A DNA stretch of 27,160 nucleotides, from IMG/VR virus record IMGVR_UViG_3300025881_000068, positions 1 through 27,160 of that record; one strand, 5' to 3'. The DNA comes from a virus. A program made the translations under genes and the position numbers. Positions 1 to 7,284 of this stretch are shown here, piece after piece; the stretch's first letter is position 1, and the number at the start of each line of letters is the position of its first letter. Below the pieces are notes generated by a model. The model saw only the letters and a list, made by a program, of their open reading frames with translations, did not search any database and was not told the origin of the DNA.

Positions 1-1
1 C

Positions 2-463
2 CAAGGTGTGAAAACCATTGCGAAGTATGGGATCCTGTCTCGTGACACGGCCATCTACAAGGGGGCCAACAAGGCTGTTCAGTACGGGGACTTCATCGCC
101 AAGGGGATCTACTACGATCACCTGATCGACAAGGGTCTGTCCCATGAGGATGCTCTGAAAGTGGTGAACGAAGAGTTCGTCAACTTCCTGAATTTGCCGG
201 GTCGTACCCGGACTTATCTGGAAGGAATTGGAGCAACTTGGTTCCTCACCTTCAAGATCCGGATCATGAAGATTGCCATGAACCAGATCCGTGAGAACCC
301 TGCTCGGTCCCTGCTGTTGGCTGCCACTGTCGCTGACTTTGGTTCGCCACAGGCTGACAACCTTGCATCGGTCATCGCTGATGATCGTATCGGTTACGCT
401 CTGGGATGGGACATGCTGTTCGGTTCTGCCAGTCTGAACCCATGGCTGAACCTGTATGACTAG
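2..463 (+). CDS. C-terminal end of a large virion-type protein (partial, 5' end outside window)
   Basis: The frame is open to the left edge: codons for Gln-Gly precede the GTG at position 8, so that GTG is probably internal and this is the last ~153 residues of a longer protein ending at TAG. The tail is alpha-helical with hydrophobic stretches (TWFLTFKIRIMKIAMNQIRE, then SLLLAATVADFG) and ends NPWLNLYD. I do not recognise a catalytic motif. It is the only plus-strand gene and converges on the replication operon. In N4-like phages the giant virion RNA polymerase has a comparable position, and in other podoviruses an internal/ejection protein does, so a DNA-ejection-associated virion protein is my inference. 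The fragment alone cannot decide between these. Confidence 0.6.
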   Translation, partial: QGVKTIAKYGILSRDTAIYKGANKAVQYGDFIAKGIYYDHLIDKGLSHEDALKVVNEEFVNFLNLPGRTRTYLEGIGATWFLTFKIRIMKIAMNQIRENPARSLLLAATVADFGSPQADNLASVIADDRIGYALGWDMLFGSASLNPWLNLYD

Positions 464-475
464 GGAATGGTGAAA

Positions 476-548
476 GAAGAGGGACTCCGATCACCACTGG
501 GTAACAATCTCCCAGAGGATATTCATCAGAGTCCCTCTTCCGTTTTTT
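476..548 (+). terminator. intrinsic terminator of the plus-strand gene
   Basis: A perfect 12-bp inverted repeat (GAAGAGGGACTC at 476-487, GAGTCCCTCTTC at 529-540) is followed by CG and six T's (543-548). The 41-nt apical part carries a second small hairpin (CTGGG/CCCAG). It begins 12 nt after the stop codon at 463. The complementary strand has only a broken T-rich stretch (TTCTTTC), so plus-strand termination is clear and minus-strand termination is possible but weaker. Confidence 0.9.
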
Positions 549-773
549 CAGGAGTTGGCTCTCCTCTCTGAAACAGACGGCTTCTAATCAATCTGAGTCC
601 ACTGTTTCGTCATCCGTCGTGGATGCCTGACCATACCGAATTAAGGGGTTCGCACGTCAGGTGCAGCATATCCCCAAGCAGAAGGGGTGGGAGACTTTCA
701 CTCCCTGTCTGAGGCACAACCCTCAGTCTGCGGCTTTCGGCCACTGGTAGTAGGGTCAAGCCCTACCGCGATG
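549..773. other. gene-free convergent region packed with hairpins
   Basis: No supportable gene lies here. Consecutive inverted repeats fill the stretch: GGAG/CTCC (551-564), GAAACAG/CTGTTTC (570-608), CATCC/GGATG (611-625), CCTGAC/GTCAGG (626-661, with inner CGAA/TTCG), CCCC/GGGG (672-687), GGGAG/CTCCC (689-705), CTGAGG/CCTCAG (709-726) and GTAGGG/CCCTAC (750-766). It lies between the plus-strand terminator and the end of the minus-strand operon. On the minus strand it would be the 3' end of the operon transcript. It may be an mRNA-protecting 3' UTR or a discrete noncoding RNA. The strand is undecided. Confidence 0.5.
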
Positions 774-950
774 TCAGTCGTCTACATCGAAGTCCTTGTT
801 GATGAACCACACCACCCACAGTCCCGTGAAAACTAGGGCGATGGGGGCCACCAATGTGAGGAGCAATCCGATCAGAGCACCTGCCACTAGGACAGCGACT
901 GACAACACACCGAAGAGAAGGGTTAGGCCGATGGCCTTTCCCCAGCTCAT
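774..950 (-). CDS. small two-helix membrane protein, 58 aa
   Basis: This is the last gene of the minus-strand operon. The ATG overlaps the TGA of the RusA-like gene by 4 nt (ATGA), a typical translational-coupling arrangement. The protein starts MSWGKAIGLT and consists almost entirely of hydrophobic residues from about 7 to 50, enough for two transmembrane helices with a short turn near a proline at about residue 36. It ends in the charged tail NKDFDVDD. The two-helix topology and size would suit a holin or other small phage membrane protein, but no lysis genes are visible nearby and the sequence alone does not establish this. The overlap, codon pattern and clean membrane topology support a real gene. 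Confidence 0.75.
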   Translation of the reverse strand: MSWGKAIGLTLLFGVLSVAVLVAGALIGLLLTLVAPIALVFTGLWVVWFINKDFDVDD

Positions 951-1840
951 TGGTCGAAGATCGACGACTTCTTCACCTTTGCAGGCGCTTCAGTGTCGGT
1001 GCTTTCTTCGGGGGAATCACTCGCGGAGGATTCGGTTTCCTCGTCCCCGAAAAGGTTTTTTCCCGAGGACTTCCCGGTTTTGGTCTCGGTTTCAGCTTTG
1101 GCCGGGGTATCGGCTTCGTCTGTCGAACCATCGCCTTCTGGTGATTCAGCATCTCCTGCGCCATCGCCAGCATCGCTGTCTTCATCAGGTGTTTCCACAT
1201 CGTCTTCCGGCTCCTTCGGTTTGTTCTTGGAACCCGGCTTACGACCCCCACGCCGTGTCTTCGGCTTGGCTTTGGCTTCGCCCATCAGAACCTCAGCGGT
1301 GATGTTCCCATCATCGTCGGAGTTCAGATCGACACCAGTCACACCTGAGAGGCCCAGTGTTGCCACAAAGGCTTCCAGTGCTTTCTGGATTTCGTCTTCA
1401 TCGAGAAGGATCCGCATGGCGTTCCCCTTTCTTGGTTCAATTTCTGTGATTGTCACGAGGACATGTTCTTCGGTAGCGAATCCACCGAAACCAAAAGAGA
1501 CATCGTCGAGGAACTTCCAATTGTCGTCCTCAATGATTCCTGCATGTTGCAGGGTGTCTGAGAAGAACTTGTCCACAATGGAGCAGATGTTCGCTACGTC
1601 GAATTCTCTCTTGGTTCTGGCGAATACTTGATACCTGAGTCGGATCCTCCCGAGGGGAGGCACCTTAGCATCACGCAACAGTTTGGCCCCATGATCCTGA
1701 AACTTGTGCTTCAGGGCTGTGAGGCTCCGGTAGTGGAGGTTGCGATAGACGTTCAGATTGAGAGCTGTCACCTTCTTGCGTGAGGTACGAAACCTCATTG
1801 GCAGTTTCAGCTTGAACTCTCGGTGGGTCGGTATTGTCAT
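947..1840 (-). CDS. RusA-like Holliday-junction resolvase with long acidic tail
   Basis: The protein has 297 aa and starts at an ATG behind a very strong ribosome-binding site (TAAGGAGG, 5 nt upstream). Residues ~25-130 resemble the RusA fold: conserved acidic residues lie in REFDVANICSIVDKFFSDTL and the following GIIEDDNWKFLDD, as in the D-x-D-N...D...DD pattern of RusA enzymes, which cut branched DNA as dimers. Residues ~190-297 are low complexity: a Lys/Arg-rich patch (KAKPKTRRGGRKPGSKNK) and then a long Asp/Glu/Ser/Thr tail. The extreme C-terminus (SSIFDQ) and an internal NLFGDEE resemble the tail of the upstream SSB (SLFDD). The context (SSB, Sak4-like ATPase, nuclease) supports a role in resolving recombination intermediates or trimming DNA before packaging. 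The family call is by motif only. Confidence 0.7.
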   Translation of the reverse strand: MTIPTHREFKLKLPMRFRTSRKKVTALNLNVYRNLHYRSLTALKHKFQDHGAKLLRDAKVPPLGRIRLRYQVFARTKREFDVANICSIVDKFFSDTLQHAGIIEDDNWKFLDDVSFGFGGFATEEHVLVTITEIEPRKGNAMRILLDEDEIQKALEAFVATLGLSGVTGVDLNSDDDGNITAEVLMGEAKAKPKTRRGGRKPGSKNKPKEPEDDVETPDEDSDAGDGAGDAESPEGDGSTDEADTPAKAETETKTGKSSGKNLFGDEETESSASDSPEESTDTEAPAKVKKSSIFDQ

Positions 1841-1866
1841 CGCAACCTCCTTACGTCTGACGGTGA

Positions 1867-2679
1867 TTAGTCGTCAAACAACGAGGTCTTGGCTTTCGCT
1901 TTGCCCTCGCCACCGGATCCGCCCTTGAAGGCTTTGCCTTCGGACGAACCTTTGCCAGTGGACTTGTCGTAGGTCTGGCCCTTGTTCCGTTCCAGCCACT
2001 TCTCGGCATAGTTGGAGGCCGACTCGTCCATGTTGGCGATGGCTTTGCCGATCTCACCAGCTTCGAGAACTTCGTCGAAGTTCCCACCCAGTCCACGAAT
2101 GAACTCGGCGACATCGCTGATGGTCACGAGCTTGTCTTCCGGGAAGAACTTGATGATCTCGTTCTGATCACGGGTCTCACCAGTCGGCTCGTACTTGCCG
2201 GTGTTCTGGTCCAGAGCGGTCTTGTCCACCGTCTGACGCTGGAGAGCGACTTGGACCTTCTCACCGTGCAGCTCCGTGAAGCAGTCCACTGCCTGCGGCA
2301 GCTCCTTCTTCGCGTCGAAGTCGTACAGCTTCACCGTCAGCTCCTCGACATCCATCTTGCCCATCTCTTTCGAGCAGACGAGCATACACAGCGAGTTGAT
2401 CTGGTTGAAGCCAGGGAGGTTCTTGTCCTCACCGGTCTTCTTGTCCTTGTACGTCACGTCGCCGTTCCGGTTGGACACCCAGATCTGCTGACGGACTTCA
2501 CGTCCGTTGATGTCGAGCAGAAGGGTCACGTTGCGTGCTTCGGAGGCAGATGCCTTGCCGATGTACGCGGTCTTGATGGTGGCGGTGTAGATGTCAGTAT
2601 CCAACGCGCCTCCGCCACCGAGGTAGTCGTCTTCGACCTTGTCAGCAGCGGCTTTTTTTCCTGCGAAAATGTTGCTCAT
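1867..2679 (-). CDS. single-stranded DNA-binding protein, N4 gp45-like
   Basis: The protein has 270 aa. I chose the ATG at 2679 (MSNIFAGKK) because upstream in-frame codons read low-complexity Asn/Thr/Arg sequence overlapping the preceding gene. The N-terminal ~200 residues are beta-rich (DTDIYTATIKTAYIGKA..., ARNVTLLLDINGREVRQQIW) and match the style of phage SSBs of the N4 gp45 group. The last ~40 residues are Gly/Ser/Lys-rich and flexible, ending KTSLFDD. An acidic tail with a hydrophobic residue is the usual recruitment peptide of SSBs. It lies between a Sak4-like ATPase and a RusA-like resolvase, the expected neighbourhood. It should coat ssDNA during replication and recombination and recruit partner proteins through its tail. 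Confidence 0.75.
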   Translation of the reverse strand: MSNIFAGKKAAADKVEDDYLGGGGALDTDIYTATIKTAYIGKASASEARNVTLLLDINGREVRQQIWVSNRNGDVTYKDKKTGEDKNLPGFNQINSLCMLVCSKEMGKMDVEELTVKLYDFDAKKELPQAVDCFTELHGEKVQVALQRQTVDKTALDQNTGKYEPTGETRDQNEIIKFFPEDKLVTISDVAEFIRGLGGNFDEVLEAGEIGKAIANMDESASNYAEKWLERNKGQTYDKSTGKGSSEGKAFKGGSGGEGKAKAKTSLFDD

Positions 2680-2728
2680 TAGCGTTTTCTTTCTTTCAGG
2701 GTTTCGGGTCTGGTTTGTTGTTCGGCAG

Positions 2729-3463
2729 TTATTCCGCGTAGTATTCAACCAGTTGGTCGATCACGAGCTGTGCATCGTTTTCGATGAAGGTCTCGTCATC
2801 TTCGAAGAGACCAAAGGGAGAGCGTATCCGATCTCCCACTGTGGCTCGCGTAGTACGGGTCTGGAACACATGCTTGTAGCCCATGTCCCGGTCCCGTTCG
2901 GAGATCTTGAGGAGTTTGCCTTCGGCAGCATCCTTTTCGATCTCCTTGATCGTAGCCTTCTTGGCTCCGATCACGGTCGTGAAGTATGCCTCCAGACCGT
3001 TTTTCTTCAGCGCACCTTTGACAGGCACGGTGTAAGAAAACTTGCCAGTGTTCTCATCGAGTTGAGCGTCGATGTGACCCAGCATGATCGAGTAGCCGGG
3101 GAACTTGGCCACGTAGTCATACATGAGGGTCTTGAAGAACTGGCCGTATGCGCCCCACTGCTGCATGGTGTTGGCTGAACCAAGCACATGAACAGACTCG
3201 AACCGGTCCATCATGAAGCTGATGGTGTCGATCACGATGGTGTGGAAGCGTCCGGGGTTGTCGAGGACTTGCTGGTAGAGATCGAAGATCTCTTCAGGGT
3301 CATCCACTGTCACCCGTTTGAACTTGTTCTTGAAAGGTAGCGGTTTGCCACCTTCACAGTTGATGTAGAGAACACCCTCCTGACCACGCATGTTCCGAAG
3401 ACAGGCAGATTTACCTGCCCCGGACTCACCCGCGATGAGGATGGCTTTTGGACTTTCAGACAT
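2729..3463 (-). CDS. Sak4-like RecA-fold ATPase (AAA_24 type)
   Basis: The protein has 244 aa, with an ATG 7 nt after AAGGAG. A Walker A motif GESGAGKS lies at residues 12-19 and a Walker B strand in HTIVIDTISF near residue 78. The segment YSIMLGHID is consistent with a sensor-like strand. Size and architecture match the single-domain RecA-like phage ATPases of the Sak4/AAA_24 group, which act in SSB-dependent ssDNA annealing. That the next gene is the SSB supports this partnership. The C-terminal part (GDRIRSPFGLFEDDETFIEND) is acidic. The gap to the SSB start is 49 nt. The ATPase fold is confident. The Sak4 annealing function is inferred from size and neighbours. Confidence 0.8.
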   Translation of the reverse strand: MSESPKAILIAGESGAGKSACLRNMRGQEGVLYINCEGGKPLPFKNKFKRVTVDDPEEIFDLYQQVLDNPGRFHTIVIDTISFMMDRFESVHVLGSANTMQQWGAYGQFFKTLMYDYVAKFPGYSIMLGHIDAQLDENTGKFSYTVPVKGALKKNGLEAYFTTVIGAKKATIKEIEKDAAEGKLLKISERDRDMGYKHVFQTRTTRATVGDRIRSPFGLFEDDETFIENDAQLVIDQLVEYYAE

Positions 3464-3480
3464 AACGTCTCCTTCGTTGT

Positions 3481-3555
3481 TGGTTCCCCCAGAGGGACTC
3501 GAACCCTCATTCCCTGTTTAGGAAACAGGTTTCTATCCTGTTGAATTATGGAGGT
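3481..3555 (-). tRNA. tRNA-Arg, anticodon CCT (codon AGG)
   Basis: The anticodon arm CCTGT-TTCCTAA-ACAGG gives anticodon CCT. The T arm is GAGGG-TTCGAGT-CCCTC and the 3' end carries an encoded CCA. The acceptor pairs ACCTCCA with TGGGGGA, with an A:A mismatch at 1:72 and a U:G at position 4. The D stem has only three good pairs (TTC/GAA), and one connector base before the anticodon arm is missing, giving 75 nt in total. These oddities suggest an atypical or partly degraded tRNA, but all other landmarks are intact. It lies inside the operon between the primase-helicase and Sak4-like genes and must be cut out of the mRNA. Its codon AGG is the natural target of supplementation. Confidence 0.85.
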
Positions 3556-3557
3556 CC

Positions 3558-3721
3558 ATTGACTGAGAGATCTGCTTCCGGAATCGAACCGACACATCCT
3601 TGGGTATCCAAGTTAGGACAGGGTGATTGTAATCTCTTATTGGACAAGGTGGCCTTATCACCATTTTCGTCCTCGCCCCGGCTAAATTCACCTCCGGGGT
3701 ACATCTGGTCTCTCAGTCAAT
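3558..3721 (-). ncRNA. structured RNA closed by a 13-bp helix, directly upstream of the tRNA
   Basis: A perfect 13-bp inverted repeat (ATTGACTGAGAGA at 3558-3570, TCTCTCAGTCAAT at 3709-3721) encloses about 138 nt containing further helices: CCCCGG/CCGGGG (3676-3699), GGAC..GGTG/CACC..GTCC (3642-3672), CTTGG/CCAAG (3599-3612) and, on the minus strand, GGTTCGATTCC (3580-3590), which matches the tRNA T-arm consensus. A near copy of the GGAC-GGTG strand at 3616-3627 can pair GGTGAT with ATCACC (3657-3662) instead, so two folds compete. It begins 4 nt after the primase-helicase stop and ends 2 nt before the tRNA. I found no acceptor pairing or 7-nt anticodon loop that would make it a tRNA, and no protein start with a ribosome-binding site. 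The family is unknown. Confidence 0.6.
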
Positions 3722-3725
3722 AGGG

Positions 3726-5924
3726 TTAGGGTGCCATCTTACTGGCCACCGATTTCAGGATTGTGGACTCGATCTCATCCTTCTTCAGAGGACTCTGTGA
3801 CTGCTCGTTGAGAGTGTTCACTTTGCCCTTGATGACATCGTAGGTTGCACCTGCGTCCACCAACATGAAGGCGAAGTCCCGGAGATTGTTGTTCCGGTTT
3901 CCCACTTCCATGTTGTTGAGGAACCACCGTTCAAGGTGATCCAAGCGTCCCAGATCAGCCACCTGTGCGGTGTACTCGCTGTTCTGTTTGGTCTTCGGGA
4001 TGAACGGTAGGACGTTCACCAGTGAAGTTCCTTTGTGGACAACGACTTGGCTGTCCTCGTGGGTCATCCACTTCTTGCTCCGCTGGTTCGCAGAGCCATC
4101 AGACTTGAAGGGCAGCCAGAGAAGGAAGCTGTCCATGAAGTCACGGTAGTCTGTCTTGTCCAGCTTCAGGTTGTAGTTCGCTGGCATGATCAGACGGAAC
4201 CGATGCTCCTCGTCTGTGTGACGCTTGGTTGTGGCCGTGATGAAGGTGTACTCTTTCATCAGCTCGTGAAGAGCTTCGAGACGAATACCGCGACTCGTGA
4301 TGTTGCCATCCTTGTCACGCTCATGGCCGTCAATGTCCACCACAAGGCAGTTGAAGCCTTCGATGACATTGTCCTCCGACCGGTGCTCCTTATCGAAGTG
4401 ATGGTTGCACCAGTGCATCCCCGGTGCAGTCAGCAGCTTGGGAAGGCTGTCGAATGGTTTCTGCATCGGAGAGTAGTCAGAAGCGAAGTGATCAGAGAAG
4501 CTGAAGCTGATCTTGTTCAGATCGGTCTCTTCAAGCGTTGAGCCAGTGAAGAAATCAACTCCGCTGATCACGTTCTTCTTGATGACAACGTGGTTGCCCA
4601 CGCCCCATGCCATTGCGAGATCCATTATTTCCCTCCGGGGTACGGAGGAGTTAGGATAATATGGCAGATCCTCAACGAGATCAGCATGGGTCAAGGTGAC
4701 GCCTGACGAAGCGATGTACTTCGCCAGACGGACGAAGTTCCTCTCCCGCTTGAGCAGGGTCTGGAACGATGCTCCACTCTCTTCAGCGACCTTGAATGCC
4801 TGACGCAGGTTCTTCTTGGTGATCTCGGGAGACTCATCCAAGAAGGCATAGATGCCTGCGAGCTTGAGGGCTTTGAAGTACCGGTGGCTGAGTTCAGCTT
4901 TCCGGATGACTTCGTGCTCAGGCAACGTGTTGGCCACCATTTCACAGTGGAGACGGTAGGAGATCATCTCGACCCCCACCTCTTTTGGCACGTCGATCTT
5001 CAGATTGTAGAAGCGCGTGTCAGCGAACTTGGCCAGTTTGTGCTTCCAGTTTAGGAGAGACTGTGACCGGTTCTTGGACACCAACCCGTTGTACACGTCC
5101 TCGGGATTGATGGTAGCGGAGAAGTTTTCAGGCTTCCCCATACCGAAGAAGCAGCGACGAGCGTATCCCGTCTCAAGGAAGGAGTAGAACTCCTCCTCGG
5201 TCTTGGATCCGTCGAAGAGCTTCGAGGTAGTTCCGAACATGAGCATGTTGGCAGGGGTGGCCCCGACCAGATCAATGCCCCGCTCGTTGTCGGCAGTGTT
5301 CTTCACCAGCTTGGTTTTGATCCGACCCAAGTCGTATAGCTCCAAGAGGATGTTGATCACCTCTGTGTTGCCTACGATATTGGAGCCAATCTCATCCATT
5401 TGGAAATTGATCGAACCTGCACGAGCGAGCAGCAGCTTGTAACGGAGCTGCTTCACTGCTGGTCCAGTGCCGGAGTCGAAGAGGAAGGGTGCGTGTCCTT
5501 GGCGCTTGAAATCAGCCTCCAAGAGTTTCTTCTCCTCGTCTTCGCTCCCCGACTTCTTTGCAGCAATGTCCACTGCGAGATCGTAGATCGAACTCTCAGC
5601 GATGGCTGGGAAGACGGACCCCGTGAAGAGCTGCCGGAAGTCAGAGATCACGTTTTCCATCAGAGACACGGAGTGACCCTTGCCAAAGCCTGATGTGGCC
5701 AGAGCAATGGAATAGACGTTGATCGGGATCTTCCCCCGTTCAGGGCTGACGATGGTTGCCCGCATGGAACTCGGGATCAGACCCAAGAAGTAGGCAACCT
5801 CGGCTTGGAAGAAGTCACGGTTGACGTTTCCTGTACGGTGGCACAGCAGATCAACCAACTCCGACATGGCCGGGTGATGAGGTTCGTTCTCGATCACACT
5901 GAGGTCATAGAGTGGTTTTGACAC
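3726..5924 (-). CDS. primase-helicase fusion, N4 gp43-like (ATPase + AEP primase)
   Basis: The protein has 732 aa and starts with GTG behind AAGGAG (8 nt), which overlaps the stop region of the upstream nuclease gene. The N-terminal half is a P-loop ATPase with Walker A SGFGKGHS (78-85) followed by FQMDEIGS, in the style of the DUF3987/DnaB-like helicases of phages. From about residue 500 comes an archaeo-eukaryotic-type primase domain: VVDIDGHERDKDG (acidic pair D530, D532), the basic/His segment KRHTDEEHRFRL (~567-577) and WMTHEDSQV. The C-terminal ~70 residues (GNRNNNLRDFAFMLVDAGAT) resemble the helical PriCT module. It should unwind duplex DNA and make primers for the split DNA polymerase. 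The domain calls are by motif. N4 gp43 is the closest match I recall. Confidence 0.75.
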   Translation of the reverse strand: MSKPLYDLSVIENEPHHPAMSELVDLLCHRTGNVNRDFFQAEVAYFLGLIPSSMRATIVSPERGKIPINVYSIALATSGFGKGHSVSLMENVISDFRQLFTGSVFPAIAESSIYDLAVDIAAKKSGSEDEEKKLLEADFKRQGHAPFLFDSGTGPAVKQLRYKLLLARAGSINFQMDEIGSNIVGNTEVINILLELYDLGRIKTKLVKNTADNERGIDLVGATPANMLMFGTTSKLFDGSKTEEEFYSFLETGYARRCFFGMGKPENFSATINPEDVYNGLVSKNRSQSLLNWKHKLAKFADTRFYNLKIDVPKEVGVEMISYRLHCEMVANTLPEHEVIRKAELSHRYFKALKLAGIYAFLDESPEITKKNLRQAFKVAEESGASFQTLLKRERNFVRLAKYIASSGVTLTHADLVEDLPYYPNSSVPRREIMDLAMAWGVGNHVVIKKNVISGVDFFTGSTLEETDLNKISFSFSDHFASDYSPMQKPFDSLPKLLTAPGMHWCNHHFDKEHRSEDNVIEGFNCLVVDIDGHERDKDGNITSRGIRLEALHELMKEYTFITATTKRHTDEEHRFRLIMPANYNLKLDKTDYRDFMDSFLLWLPFKSDGSANQRSKKWMTHEDSQVVVHKGTSLVNVLPFIPKTKQNSEYTAQVADLGRLDHLERWFLNNMEVGNRNNNLRDFAFMLVDAGATYDVIKGKVNTLNEQSQSPLKKDEIESTILKSVASKMAP

Positions 5925-5935
5925 GGGGTGTCTCC

Positions 5936-6934
5936 TTATGTTCGACTTCCGTCGTCGTGGAAGTAATTTTTGCGTTGTTCACAAACCGAGAAGGCAGGGC
6001 AGTACGGACAAGCCTTCACTTCACCGGGTACGGTGACGACTGTCCCTTTGCCTTTCTCCTGCAAGTGGAGCTGGGCATCAGCAGGGTTGTCGAAGTTCTT
6101 CTGACAACGACCACCAGCTTTGGCTGTCTCCGGGTTCGAGTAGTATTTGTACTGAGGCTCAGAGCGCCACAGCTCCTTGTCGGTACACTCCACCATCTTG
6201 TCTTGGCTCTTGCCAGCGTTCTCGATGATGTGGTCCACCTTCCCGTTGACCCAGTCTTCCGTCTCCTTGAGGGAGAGCAGAGGGAATTCCTTGTGAGGAG
6301 TCCGGATCTGAGGATAGCGGGGATCAGCAGTACGATACTTGACCCAGTCTGTGAAGATGAATTGGATCCTCATCACGTCATCCCGGATCAGGTCCGGCAT
6401 GATCCAGCGATACATGGACCCTTGGAGGATGTAGTCTTCATCCTTGTTCCCAGAAGTCCAAGCAAATGTGCTGGTGGATTTGAAATCCCGGTACGCCTGA
6501 CCGATCAGAAAGTCGAGCTGACCGGTGATGCAAAGATCACGGAACTGCTTGTACCCACGGATCTCCAGATAGATGGGGATCTCATCATCCTTCACGGTCT
6601 TCGGATCAGGGTTGATCCGCACCTTGTCGATGATCTTCTGAGGGTAGTGCAGCTTCCGCATGGCACCTTGCCAGTCACCCTGAGTCCATGCACGTTCGAT
6701 GGAGTCATGGAGACCGTGGCCCATACGGGAAGCGATGACATCTGAGAGATCCATCTCTTCCATCTTGTGATCCACTTTACGTTTGAGGATCAGTTGACGT
6801 GTTGGTTTCATCAGCGTGGTCACTGAGATCAGCTCACCGGGGGGAGCTTCAGCAGCCCCGGAGTTGTAACCGTCTTGCAGCAACCAAACCGCCAGAGGCA
6901 GGTCGATCTTGTGGTGGTTGGTGATCTTAACCAT
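5936..6934 (-). CDS. PD-(D/E)XK nuclease with cysteine cluster (Cas4/AddB-like)
   Basis: The protein has 332 aa. The longer frame begins at a TTG. I chose the ATG at 6934 (MVKITNHHK) because AAAGGA lies 9 nt before it. The PD-(D/E)XK residues are visible: LHDSIE (H76, E80), CITGQLDF (D141) and YRDFKSTS (D150, K152). Four cysteines (GRCQKNF, then ACPYCPAFSVC near the C-terminus) match the Fe-S cluster pattern of Cas4 and AddB nucleases. Such proteins are ssDNA/dsDNA-end exonucleases. Position between polymerase and primase-helicase matches the PD-(D/E)XK gene of N4-like replication modules. The gap to the primase-helicase is 11 nt. It probably acts in recombination or end processing. Confidence 0.8.
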   Translation of the reverse strand: MVKITNHHKIDLPLAVWLLQDGYNSGAAEAPPGELISVTTLMKPTRQLILKRKVDHKMEEMDLSDVIASRMGHGLHDSIERAWTQGDWQGAMRKLHYPQKIIDKVRINPDPKTVKDDEIPIYLEIRGYKQFRDLCITGQLDFLIGQAYRDFKSTSTFAWTSGNKDEDYILQGSMYRWIMPDLIRDDVMRIQFIFTDWVKYRTADPRYPQIRTPHKEFPLLSLKETEDWVNGKVDHIIENAGKSQDKMVECTDKELWRSEPQYKYYSNPETAKAGGRCQKNFDNPADAQLHLQEKGKGTVVTVPGEVKACPYCPAFSVCEQRKNYFHDDGSRT

Positions 6935-6948
6935 TGGATATGGTCCTT

Positions 6949-7284
6949 TCAAAAAGTGTTCATGTAGATGTGGAGCTTGTGATCGCCCCAGGTGGAGTCA
7001 GCAAATTGTGTGACGAGTTCTTCGCCACCATTGTCGAACCATTCCATGAACTTACGACGGATCTCAGGTTGAGTGAGGGAGATGTTATCTCCCTCCATCG
7101 GACCCCAACGGTAACTGCCAGATTCATAGAGCTTGGCTCCGAAGACCATCTCGGTGGAGTCCATGTTGAGCAAAGCAACACCGTCTGGAAGTTGGTAATC
7201 CAATTCGGCTGCCCATTGAGAGACAGCTTTGGAAGTTGGAAGCAACCAACCGTAGTATGCGATGACGCTTTGATTAACTGACAT
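6949..7284 (-). CDS. conserved-looking hypothetical protein, 111 aa
   Basis: No family recognised. The start at 7284 (MSVNQSVIAYYG) is preferred over an in-frame ATG six codons upstream, since AAAGGA sits 9 nt before it, the same spacing as in the next gene. The protein is Trp/Tyr-rich (YYGWLLP, SYRWGPMEGD, KFMEWFDNGG, STWGDHKLHIYM) and mixed alpha/beta, with no signal peptide or membrane segment. It overlaps the upstream gene by 11 nt and is 14 nt from the downstream nuclease start, so it is part of the replication operon. Function unknown. Confidence 0.75.
   Translation of the reverse strand: MSVNQSVIAYYGWLLPTSKAVSQWAAELDYQLPDGVALLNMDSTEMVFGAKLYESGSYRWGPMEGDNISLTQPEIRRKFMEWFDNGGEELVTQFADSTWGDHKLHIYMNTF

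Noticed and set aside
796-1302. Plus-strand 168-codon frame
   Set aside because: It is basic low-complexity sequence antisense to the 58-aa and RusA-like genes.
3558-3721. Second tRNA or tmRNA
   Set aside because: There is a T-arm-like word, but no matching 7-bp acceptor, D arm or 7-nt anticodon loop, and the outer helix is 13 bp.
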